Source: Marsupella aquatica (Eukaryota > Marchantiophyta). From it: a DNA stretch of 64,000 bases. Each line of letters begins with the position of its first letter. Position 1 is the first letter of the stretch. Shown here piece by piece: positions 9,687-21,534 of the stretch. The notes beneath the pieces are model-generated. The model did no database searches. It was not told the DNA's origin and saw nothing but the letters and a program-made list of their open reading frames with translations. The translations under genes and the position numbers were made by a program. The DNA is taken from contig OZ316895.1 in assembly GCA_973895155.1 (NCBI GenBank), forward strand, positions 10,788,001 to 10,852,000. The letters are read 5' to 3'.

Positions 9687-12600
9687 AGACATACGACCAA
9701 TACCGAAACCATGAGTTAGCACTTCTCAAAAGCATTCCCGACCTAAGTTGAATCGTGTACTAAACAGACGATACACAGGAACAGATACCAAAGGAATAGA
9801 GCTGTAAAATATCATAATGCCATGATTGCACCAATGGTGACATAGCAAGTGCCACCCATAATATATATGAGATCGTGTACGATAGCAAGAGCCACCAGTG
9901 GAGATGCTTGGACTCCAACCACGGCACCGCCAATTTGTTACAGTTCTCACAGCCAAGGTCGGAATGGCGTCGGATGTCTAAATACCATATTAAACAGATT
10001 GTTCGTCAATTTGACGGTCTGAGTGTCTCGTGATCTGGTCTGATTTGATTTCGTTTGGTTTGGCACGGTGTGCTTGGTGCTACGTGCAGCGCCGCCTCTG
10101 CTTTTTGGTTGGCGTTCGTCGTTCGATCTCTTCCCGGCGGCAAGCAAGATGGATCGCCGGCTATGGCGAGTGAGCGGCAGGCAAAGAGCACCAGACCAAG
10201 CTCATAAAGCAAGCCATGAAAAGGCAAAAAGTGGCCCCCTCTCCTCTTCTGCTCTCTTTTTGCTGCTGTCGGCTCCAGACCTCTTTCCTCCAATCACAAT
10301 CATCCCAAACAACAAGCACCAACGATTTCAAAGCCCCTTAATTTGGAGGCGCGGTGGTCTTCGAGTACTGTTCGATTGATCAATTATTGTCAATGCTATG
10401 CTAAATTGGTGCTATTGTATGTCGATTCTCAGCTGCTGCTATGGTCGACGTTGTTGAAAGAGATCTCACTTCTAGGAAGACAGTTCTGCCGTCGATCTGA
10501 ACCCTGCAAATGTCCAAACCTTGCATGCAGGAATCAAACAGGCGATGCTTTTCGAACATCTAGAATTACAAAATGGCTCGCTTGCAATCGCAATCATATC
10601 ACATTTATCAGATTGTCTACTCGAATACGCCTACGCTGCATTAGCTTGAATTAACATCTCTCCTGGAGGTGCGCTCAGCCTCACACTGTGGTCCGAATGA
10701 GTTCGCAGTAGCTTCCAATCTGATCAATCCGTCGGTGTCGTGTTGAGTGTGTATATACTGTATAAAGCTTACGGTGCTGAAAATTAAGTTGAACTTGGAA
10801 TCTCGGTCAACAACTGGAATCAATCTCCACGTGATATATAACTGAATGAATGCGGTATCATCCTATCCTCTCGCGCGTGCGCGTACATGTCATTGTCCAT
10901 ATTTTACCGGACAGAACACACACGACACTCTGGATGTCGACGCATCTGAACTTCGTTTATACGTACTACCAGCAGCAGGAACTGTTAATTGTTGATGAGG
11001 AAGATCGACAGTCATAAAATAGTTGCAAATCTTCGAACAGGACATTCATAAATCTCCCGACATGATAATTATCTCCACGCAGTCTTGTAAAGTGTAACGT
11101 GAATACAGAACAGCACAATACGGTAGCATCTCCAATTGAGCATGCATGCAGCATGCAGATTGCCCGTTTGTTAATGTTCGTTCGAGTTTTCGATATGAAC
11201 TGAAGATGCTCTTTGAAATTAAACAAAAGAATCAATTGTGAGAAGCTGGGAAATATTAAGCACACTGTGACTCGATTCTGGAGTGTTTTTGTTGGACTAG
11301 AATGTGAGAAAGAGTTACCAGATCCCATAAAGAGCGCAGTAGACAACCGTTGTTAAATCTTGTTAGATTTGATGGAACTGATGTACTTATTGCATGATAT
11401 GGGGAACCAGATACTTTCATGGAATGCCGGAAGTCGAGAAATTAGACAGCAGGTGCTGTGTTTTTCAGTTACTGTACATGTGTAGCCCATGATGAGTTGA
11501 TGGAAGTTAGAGATTAAGACTGATAGCTTAGGAAAGTTCTCCACTATGCCCCCGACCTGCCGTGGATATGGTTTGTACCAAAACGTCTCCAAATTTCCCT
11601 AATAGCTTGCCCTCATAGCACTTATATATCTTGTATTGTAGATGCCAGACTACCTGATTTCAGCGAGGATTTCAGCTGACCCTGTTGGTCATTTTGTCAA
11701 ATTTTACGTTAAAAGTGTTCCAAGCGCTGAGTGAAGTACTAATTTCTAATATTTTATGATCCTAGAATTCATTGTAAATGGATCAATATCTCTAAAAAGT
11801 ATCAAACTTTGTAATGTAATACATTGGACATCAAAGATCATGCTCAGAAAATTTGAGCTTAAACAGATATTCAAAGCTATTAAAATAAATGGACAAATCT
11901 GTTAAAGACTACTTGTACCGTTCAACTACTTACTCCTACCTGCTCACTTAAATTAAACGGAGCATCCGATACAAGTAGTCATTGCGCCTCTAAAATATAA
12001 CTCATGGCGTTGTGCAAAATAGAAGCATCATCCATTTTAAATGTGGCACCCTGTCTTAGTACTCAGGGATAGGTTCCTGCTGTGGTTGACCACATAAGGT
12101 GTTAACTGTACTTAATTACAGTACCCAAAAGGTTTTCATCCATACTTGGCAGATTGAGCCTTAAAACTTCGATTTCAGTAAACGTTAAGTATGCAGCTTC
12201 TGTAACAGTCCACTATAGACAGTGATGCACAAAGGAGGTTCAGCCATAAAGTTTCAGTTATGGTTCCTTCTGACTAGACTTTGGTTCATCTGTTCGGGCA
12301 TTTGTTACTCTTCAAGATAGAATACTTGTCTGTCAATTCGAGTTCCTTGCTTTTGGGAAATTCATTTCTTCATCTTAGTTACCCTTCCCATGATAGTTAT
12401 GTATTACAAAAATGTATTCATGTTGGTCAACTCACTGTAAGTTTCTTGTTCCTCGCATTTTGGTATTGATTTTCTGTTTCTCTTTTACAATTGGTTTGTG
12501 TGCTTGTTGGGTAGCTCAAGAGACTTAACACCTCGCTTAATACATAATTATTACATTCGCAGAGCATGTGCCTGCTGGGGGGTATTCGAGCGATTTTAAT

Positions 12601-15600
12601 TACCCAGACATCAAGTGATGTTTGGGGAGTCACCCAAGGACTCGACGCAAACAACCATAACTAAGGCGTCAGTGAAACACTTGCAATGCTTGCACCGTAA
12701 GGATTGTCTAACTACTTCCCAGAATAATCAAATTTCACGCAGATATCAACAAAAATTTGCAGACAGTCTTCACATATATCCCCAGGCATTAGACCTTTCG
12801 AATTTTGCCGTTGATAGTCACAGTGACAATCGTGAGTCATATATATACAGCAAAAACGGTCCAGACAGTATTGATTCTCATAGGCCACTATAGTTATCCA
12901 ATCCGAAAGTCATGTGAACTCCCGTGCGGGCTTCACTTCTTCAAATGATCACCAAAACTCTGTTCTGAGATGTTGCGACCTGATCTGTTCACAAGCGTTC
13001 AATGAGGAAGGTCAGATGGACAGACTACTAAGAAACTTCATACAACATAGCTTCTCCGAAGTGATCACACACCATAGCGGCAACACACGGTCCTCCCCCC
13101 TTAAACTAAACATATTGACATTCATGACGAGATATTCCCTGTAACGTAGTTTATTCCCAAAGTGATTACGGAAAGCAATCTTTCACCAAGTTATCAACGA
13201 CAAAAAAATTGAAACCGTCGATGGTTACAATGCCAAATCGTCCCAATTGATCCAGGAAGTGAGGATAATACTGACTTCCAAAATCTCCACCGTCGCGAGG
13301 TGAGTCCAGGTTCATTTGTTCTACTGTCCAGGTACTACACGACTAAGACTTGAGGATCACACTACCTACATACATCATGAGAAGGCCTCCCGCAGAGCGT
13401 TACTGCTATATGCCTTCACAGACTGCGTGCACGCTCCAACACTAAGACAAATGAGAGCCCTGGCCTTAAGAGTGGGTTGTCCAATGGCAGTTGGTGTACG
13501 TACTGCAGACTCCCAGCGTGATGATACATGGGAACCGTCTGCAGTTGCCAGGAAAGGCCTAAACTTGGATGCACTTGGTGGCCAAAGTTTTAAAGAAGTC
13601 CCTCCGTTTATCATAGGCCTGGAAGCTAAATTTTAGGCTTAAACCTCTGGATTTGGTCTCGGAAAAGTTCTAATGACTGTCCGTCTGCTAGTTCTTGCAA
13701 GCTTCCTTGAGGCCAAGGATGGGACATAATTGTAGGGTAACCCATTCCTCAAGGGGGATATATACAAGCCATGGGCTGTACCCGAAGAGCGGATAGATGA
13801 CCACGCATACAGTAATCCAACAAGTGAGTATCGGAAAATCATGCTTGGAGAGAGCGGCAACACTGCTCTGCACCACTAGCGCAGAGCTTCAAGTCAGGGA
13901 ATCGACGCTGGCAAGCCAGGGAGTTTTGGCCCATAACCTTCAATATAATTATGTAAATACTAAGGAAGTTAAGGAGTATTTACTTAGTGAGAAAATGGCC
14001 GCCTAGCTTCCATTGACAATAAGTGGCCCCGACTTTTGTGTGGGGGCTCACGACACCTATATTGGGATGCTCTTACTACTATTTCAAGCTATGACTGCTG
14101 ACTTGCCCAACCCTTTCAGAACGTAACTCTATCATTCGATAAATATACATATTGATCCTGTAATTGACTTTACTACATGGGATTTCCCAGCATTCTCACG
14201 TACTATTTACAAAAACGCAGAAATTAAAGTCTTCCCCTCTGCTAAACTACAATTGTCTTTTGAATTAAAGTCAGATCTGACTGATAGATGCCGAGTGCAT
14301 GCCTGAAAGAAACACTATATACGGGTGACTCACGAATGTAATTATCGAATTCATACTAATATCACTTTCCTGGTCACTCTAGTCTGTTGTTACTCCATTG
14401 AACCATCTATTTGTCACTTTGGATATATTCCATGAGAACACGGGAAGCCGTCTGAAAAAGCTACCATTAATGTCTGTTAATTTTGATATTATCTTATGTT
14501 TGTCACATATGCTATGGAGTGACCCAGCCCTCACATCCAAACATGCTTTTTTATCACATACTCTATGTACTCAAACCTAGTCTCCCCTTGTCTCAAAACC
14601 AAAAACATTATGCCTTGTCACAATATTATGTATAGGGTTAAGGCCAGTGCTATCCCTTTACATATGGAACATTACAGTCAACTGTTTACTGCCATAGTGA
14701 ATACCCAGCTACACCGCTGGCAAAAACAATCGGCTATCGGACGGACAGTACATTAGTAATTGATGACTGTTTTAGATGAGATAGAATCCTTGAAAAAGTG
14801 CTTATGTATCAGCATATGAGTGAACCAAAAAGTGAATGGAAGCCCAGAAGACCTTAACGCTGTATGATGAAGGTGGCGCCCTGTGTTTCCTTGGATCTCC
14901 TTGTATTTGTCTGTGTGGACAGACAGAAGGAACGGTCTAGAGCCCTCATTAGCTCAAGAATCCATAATTATTAAACTACACTGATGTGCATGAATTGAAG
15001 AAACTGGCAGAGCAGTTTCTGGAGACGAGATATCTCTAGCATATCTTAGAATCGCGAAATATTATACTTGCATCGGAGGGGGGTGTGTGGGAGGTGGGAA
15101 GGGCAGGATCAAGGATGGTTTTTGTCACTCCTCCTTCATCCTTGCCCCGCTCCCTTTTTCCATCCATGCATCGGAGGGGCTGGTATTGAGCCCTTCATCT
15201 AGCCTCTCCCTCCCATTTCACTTCAATCCATGTGCCTTCCCTCCCATCTCTCCTCTATCCTAATTGCCCCTCCTCCTTTCCCTTTTTTTTGGTGCCTTGC
15301 CCTCTCCGGTTTTCTTCCCATTCTTTATCACATAAACATCACTCCAATGTTGTAAGACAACCATGAGACTATTTACCATAGTTTGTGGGTGCAGCCAGGG
15401 GGTGCAGAAGTCTTGTCATTGTGGTTCGGTGGTTGTTGAATTAATTGCTGAAAATTAAGATGTCATCATTTTGGCTGCATTTTGGTCATAATTATTGTTG
15501 TTGTGAAAGTGTTATTGTCAAGGAGACCAATGATTGTCAGGGTGCAAGGATGCAAATAAGTGATGGTGGGCACCCTGTACCAAAGTTTTCTTTCTTTTGA

Positions 15601-17855
15601 TTGTTTTTCTTTAAATTTTCAATGTGTATTTTAAGTTTCAAAGATTTCAAAGCTAGTCTTTGAAAAAAAATCCGATAAAAAAAATTTAAAACTTATTTTC
15701 ATCACAGGAAGGAAGAGGGCAGCTTGGACAATGACGTGCACATACACATCACTACACATTCAACATGCTTTGTTCAAATATCACACACACATATATCCAT
15801 CCATAATTATTGATGGCCACAATCTAACATCACAAACACATTCAAGAAAATGGGATACAAGTGAAACTAGCTCATGTCCATACACAGTCATGCACCTGGG
15901 TCATGCACAAAACTCACATAATATTCAATGAATCAAATGTCACCAATTGGTACCAACAATGAAGAACCTATCCTGTCTGACACAATCACACACATATGAG
16001 AGGCAAATGCATCATTCTTGCTGTAATCCAATTGAAAGGAATCCACATTACATACACACGACTTGGTCAGAGCCCCAAACTAGGCATAAATTTCTAAAGT
16101 TTCTAATGTTTTAAGAAGATCAGTTTTGTTTTACAAGAGGGTTCTAACTCCTGTTCTAACTTTTTACAAACTATTTACTTTTCTACAGGTTGGCATCCAA
16201 TCAAGACATCCAATTGGTTATTTTGTTTTCCCCCATTATGTGATTATAAAATTTATGTTTCAAATATTTTATCCTTTACAATTGTTGGGCCTAGTCATTT
16301 TTCCTTGCCTTGCATCAAACACAAACAATTGTGTCTCTTTCTTGATGTTGAGAACTTCATTGTTCCTGTTTGTGACCAAATGGGATGATGTGGCATCATG
16401 TGGTTGGAAAGAACTTCCCATGGGGTCTCATAAAGTGTCCACTTTGAGCAAAGAATAGATAAAACATATATGTTTGTCTGTTGCCACTGTCAGGTTAGAC
16501 TGTCATCACAGTTTTCACTTGTCACTTGCAAATCATGCTTTGGCAAGTCTTCGGTCAAATTCCGTGTGCTCCAGTCTTATATTCATAGTACTTTCACTTT
16601 TCCAAATCTCGTCCAAGAAAGTAGTCCAACAAGAAGAGAATGGGAACTCACAAAAAAATGTAAACACTCCAAAGCGAGTATCCTTGTGATGTTTCTCATT
16701 ATGTATAGTTTGTTTGTTTAATATTAAATGGATGAAAAGTTAGAAGATATTTATATCAAAAATTTGAATTTTTCTTATTTATATCCAGGAACTTCTTCCT
16801 CATGCACATTTGCCCACTTTAGGCATTGCTACAAAGGCTTTGGATGAGTTAACTTGTTTGGAACTGAATTTTAAGTGAATTGGGACCACCATTATGGAAT
16901 GATCAAAGGGAGGACACACGTACTTCAATGGGATAGGATTTCTGTCACTTTACATTGTGTGCTCGAGTCTAATGCTCCATATTATTTACTTACATATATC
17001 AATGGGATTCCTTGGTTTACGTGCTTGGCTTTTTGTCCAAGCCAATGTGTCATTTGACCTATCCTTCTGACCTCTTGGGAAGCGTACATTTACAGTTGCA
17101 CTATTTGACTGTCTCCTTGAATCAAAGTGACTCAACTTCTTCCTCGCTTTCCTCTTGTACTCTTCCCTCTTGTGAAGCCTTAGAAAGTTTATTCTTTCTA
17201 TGAGCTCGTCGCCTAATCTCCATATTATATGGCTCCTTAAAGAAGGTGTGTAGTCACTCAGTGACTTCGGTCAATAAGAACCAATTGAATTCATTGACTC
17301 CACGTCTTTATTGTGCTTAATTGGCTCCAGGCAAGAGTCCCCTTCTTTGGTCATGGGAGTACTCATGGAATCTTTGGATTCTGCCCCTTAAGAGGATTTG
17401 TTTTTTCCTACTGGCTCTTCTTCGGTTAGTATATTTTGGGAATATTCAGCCTTGCCCTTTAGAGTACTTTTGCAGTTTTTGACTTTGCACCGCCATGGAG
17501 AAAGACTCAAGGAATAATTTGGGTTTATAGCTTTTCAACCAGGAAGATTCAAGTGCGAAGCTTTCTATCTCACCCCTCTATGTGATGGCCACCGGGATCC
17601 CTGGAATCTGGCTCCTCCTTTGATTTGGGGCGCATCCATGGTGAGGAAACCTTAGGATCTGGTATTTCCTAAAGCACATTCAAACAACTTTTTTAAGAAG
17701 GGGCCAAAGAGGACAATTAGAAAGAGGCACAAAGGAAGTCAACATCATTCTTTACATCCATCAACTTCCTCTTGATGTTAGAAACTGCGAGGAAATTGCC
17801 AGGGTTGGAGTTTGCATAATTGCCAAGGTCCTAAGAAAAAAATACTCTTAATATG
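9687..17855. other. Gene-free or unrecognised spacer
   Basis: No family was recognised in any of the moderate open frames here. The longest, 13316-13636 on the plus strand (106 codons), has no conserved motif. The part at about 15080-15300 is C/T- and G-rich low-complexity sequence. CA-rich sequence lies near 15740-16060. I see no tRNA, rRNA or terminal repeat that I could defend. Confidence 0.4.
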
Positions 17856-17859
17856 GCAC

Positions 17860-18190
17860 TCTAGGGGTCTCACTATATGGAGGCCTCCTCATCATGTACT
17901 ACATTTTTAGGCCTCAGACCCCCTAAAATGTAAGTTTTTTAAAATAAAAATAAACCCCTATAAAATTGGAAGATTCTTGAAATATTAAAAAAACATTGAT
18001 TAAAAAGACTATAATGTTCTCATAAATCTCAAAATTATATTTAAAAGACCCTATAATTGTTTTTTTCTGAAAAAATTCTTAAGTGTTCTCTTAGAACCAA
18101 TAAAATTATCCTATCCTCCGTTGCAAGTGATGTGCCATTTTTGTGGGAACTGAAACCCCCAAGACGACACTATAGACACTCTGATACACT
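17860..18190 (-). repeat. Inverted, nearly full-length copy of the dispersed module
   Basis: On the minus strand the landmarks run in the same order as at 750-1045: CACAAAAATGGCA, TCTTTTAAAT, TTTTGAGA, TTATAGGGGTT, CTTACATTTTAGGGGGTC, AGGCCTAAAAA, and a GATG-GGCCTCCATATAGTGAGACCCC end matching GATGGGGAGGTCCCCATGTAGTGAGACCCCC. It thus includes the part that codes for the end of the first ORF in the reference copy. It ends near 17860 without the coiled-coil ORF. Confidence 0.75.
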
Positions 18191-18374
18191 ATCCCGCCAA
18201 AAAGCTTGGTTGTCTAGTTACAAAACACAATTAAGGCGGGAGCCAATCCTCTCCCTTCTCAAAAACTATTTTTGTCGTTGGTCAGATCCACCCATACACT
18301 CCTCCTACCTCAACTATATGTTGTTACATCATTCTGTTTTCCTTGTACCAAGCTTAGTGGTTAACAAAATTGAT

Positions 18375-18590
18375 CAATGTTAGGGTCATTGGATTGTTCA
18401 TTGGAAAGCTAAATAATTTCAAAAACTCATGATGTCCTCAATATTTGACAAATTCTCCCAATGTCATGCTCACTGGAAAGTTGGAGAAATTCAGAAATCT
18501 ATGATCTCCTTAGCACTTGACAAAGTATGCTTGAAAGTATGGCAATGTTAGCATTACTGGAAAGCAAATTTAAAATGTGTCTAAGTGTTT
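18375..18590. repeat. Degenerate tandem repeat, units of about 85-100 bp
   Basis: CAATGTTAGGGTCATTGGA, CAATGTCATGCTCACTGGA and CAATGTTAGCATTACTGGA start three successive diverged units. Each is followed by AAAG, a T/A-rich middle and a TTTGACAAA or CTTGACAAA-like end in the first two. A further head, AAGTTAGGGTCATTGGAAA, lies near 18719. Confidence 0.6.
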
Positions 18591-18599
18591 AAGCACAGA

Positions 18600-19790
18600 A
18601 TCAAGGGTTGACTGAGAGACAAGTGAAAAGTCTGAATAACAGGTTTTGGCTCAAGACATAACTTTCTAGCCTTTCAAGGAAGTAATCTGTGAGCTCTTTC
18701 ATGCTAAAGACTTCTAGCAAGTTAGGGTCATTGGAAAAGTTAACTTTTTCGAAACATCTAAGAATGTTACACATGAAAGGTATTATCAAGAGATGAGTGA
18801 GAAATTTAGCTTCAATGATCTAACTTGAAGGTGGAAGAGATTCGGAACTAGGGGGAGATGGAGATCAGATGCCTTCATTGGAGATCCAAATGGCTTCATT
18901 GTCTGGGTTACTCAGTTAATTAGCCCATCTAAATGGGTTTCGTCTTCTAGGTGGCTCCATGAGCCCACAATCATGCTCTTTTCACCCTGCTTTTTGCATG
19001 ATCATAGTAAATGCAAGTGGTCACAAAGGACTGTGCAATAGGGCACACAACCTTGATACAACACTTAATATTAAGACATTGCCAAGGAACCTGCCTCTCT
19101 AATTGCGTTGAAGAACACTAGAGGGATCTACTAAGAAACTGCTTTTATTTTTATACTTTCCTGTCTTGTTTTTGTCCCAGTTTGATTGCACCATATCTAC
19201 AACTATAATACTGAATCCTGCCTAATTTTGGTCTTCGACTGGTTACAAAAATCAGAAAAGGTGGGATCCAATCTTGATTGTCCATTTAACAGATTGTTTT
19301 TTCCCATCATCAGATGCAAACAAAACCATATCATTGGGCATATTATTGTCTCTTCTGTCTCACACAACTTAGCATGGTAGGAGGTTCAAGGTACACCTGC
19401 CCAAAGTACATGTGCATAGGGCAAAAGGCTATTGTATACATGCCCACAATAAATGCACATAGGACAAAGGTACCTGAAGGTACCATGAATATGGGTTGTA
19501 CTAGAATATAACTAGAATGTACAACCAATTCTAAATTATGCTCCCATAAAAATATGAAGCTATGCACATGATGGGGAGGGTAGAGAGAAACTAGTTGGGA
19601 GAAAGAAAAGGGGGAAGCGGAGAAAGGAAAATCCAAGGAAAAGAGGAAAAGTTAGGGCACAAAGAGATATTAAAATGTGGGAAAATAGGAGAAAGGGAGA
19701 AAAAGAGAATTTAGGATTATTTTTTATGCCTCTAAATATTTTTAAAATTTACATAATTAGATATTTGTAAATATATTGTGCCAAAATGAT
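18600..19790. other. Gene-free spacer
   Basis: Nothing conserved is visible. A purine-rich GA tract lies at about 19560-19710. Confidence 0.4.
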
Positions 19791-19794
19791 GAGA

Positions 19795-20100
19795 TTTTCA
19801 CACCCACATGATTTTCTCATCTCGCTATCTTTTCCTCACATTGATATCTTTATCACACCATGACATCTTTCCCCCACCCTTGACATCTTTTCTCTTTTCT
19901 CTTGATATCTTGTTCTCACCTCAACAACTTCTATTTTTCTCACCTTGACATCTTTATCCAGTACACCAGGACACCTTTCCCTCACCCTCAACATTTTTTT
20001 CTCTCCTTAACATCTTTCCTCATCTTTATATATTTTTCTCGCATTGTCATCTTTGTCTCATCTCAACATCTTTTCTCACCTCAACAACTTTTATGCAACT
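19795..20100. repeat. Degenerate minisatellite of TCACCTTGACATCTTT-like units, array 1
   Basis: About a dozen and a half diverged units of 15-20 bp, each resembling TCACCTTGACATCTTT, occupy this stretch. The array ends TCTCACCTCAACAAC, then TGCAACTAACAGGCATTAGG. A second array of the same unit, with a similar right end, lies at 35290-35600. Confidence 0.75.
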
Positions 20101-21534
20101 AACAGGCATTAGGCTAGTGCTTCTATAATATCTATGAACAAATATTGTATCTACCTTAGCATAAAGAGCCACTTGCCATGACAAAAACCTGGTTCCTCCA
20201 GATTTTACCATTTTTACTAATTTTTCCTGAAATTGTGGAACAAAGTCTCACTGCAGAGGAGAAATATGTGAAGAAAGGAAAAGTATTGGACACTTCTCCT
20301 ATTATAAGACCAGTGTTGGGTTGGATGTGAAAAATGGAGAAGTCTTGGACACTTCTCCTTTTATATAGCCAGTGGTGGCTTAAATAAGGGATGAATATCT
20401 CAATCAACTTGCAACACAATATATGCAACCGTAAGTATAGTCGAACAATGCATATATTGTCCAAATTTAGGGTAAATATTTAGGTCCAAATTTAATCTGT
20501 TGGGACACTGCTACGATGTGAATCCTACATATTTAAGGATGACCCCAGTGGAGAGTATCAGGACATCCAGTAATTGAGTTGCTAATTATCATTCACCAGA
20601 TGTCCTAATATTTTAGTCCTGATATTTAAAGTGATCTTTTCCCTTGTTTTGCATCGAATTAGAATCTTGCAAAAGGAGATCGACTGCATGTAGCACATAG
20701 ACCTGGAGTGCCCCCCAATTTGTCTCAATGACAAGGACAAGAATCCTAAGCAAATCTTGATTTGTGAACAGAAAGCAAATCACGCAAAACAATGGACAAG
20801 GTATGTAGCTTGTGGCTTAACTAGAGACATTTTTCAACAGGATAACACAACTTTGAATCAGGAAAAATACCCTATAATTCCTTTTCAAGCGCACACATGG
20901 GCTGCCAACATCGAGGTAAGCCCTCCAAGCACTGATCCACACGGATACTTGTTAGGATTAAAAAATAGGGTTTACCAATGGTTATTACGTGGGAGCTTAT
21001 GACTCCCCATTGGTTGGTACACTATAAAACCTTTTCAGATCTGAGGTGCAAAGTGAGACTCTGAAGAGACCAGCCAATTTTGAACGTTTCCTGATTCTTT
21101 GATGGACCCTCAAAGACTGTCAGGTCTCAGCTAGACAGATGAACACATCAACTGAGCAAAATGAAAGTTTAGGATCCCACTTGGCAGTAGAATCCCACTG
21201 CAGTCGAACTTCAATGTTGCACTCTTCACACCCTTACATGAAATGACTGCAATAGTAGACAACACAGCTCAGGACCAGCTGGTAACTGCTAACAGATATC
21301 CACATTAATGGCGTCTACTACACGGTACAAAGCATGTACAACTCAAACGACCACAAGGCCTATTTACACCCTTCTGCATAATGAAAGACTAAGGAAAACT
21401 GGCCCTTACTACCAGCCAAACAGGGTTGACAGATATCCTAACACTTTGTGCTATGAACAAGGATTCGGCATATGTACAGAGGAAACTCAGAGGCCCAGGG
21501 TTTAATATCCAGCGCTAATGTCCTACACCTGCAG
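20101..21534. other. Spacer 3' of the DUF72 gene
   Basis: No supported gene. An open frame at 20757-21002 (81 codons) has no recognisable family. The 3' untranslated region and polyadenylation site of the minus-strand gene ending at 21535 should lie in the right part of this stretch. Confidence 0.4.

Noticed and set aside
13316-13636. 106-codon plus-strand frame
   Set aside because: No recognisable family, no neighbouring exons with fitting phases, and a partly open opposite strand.
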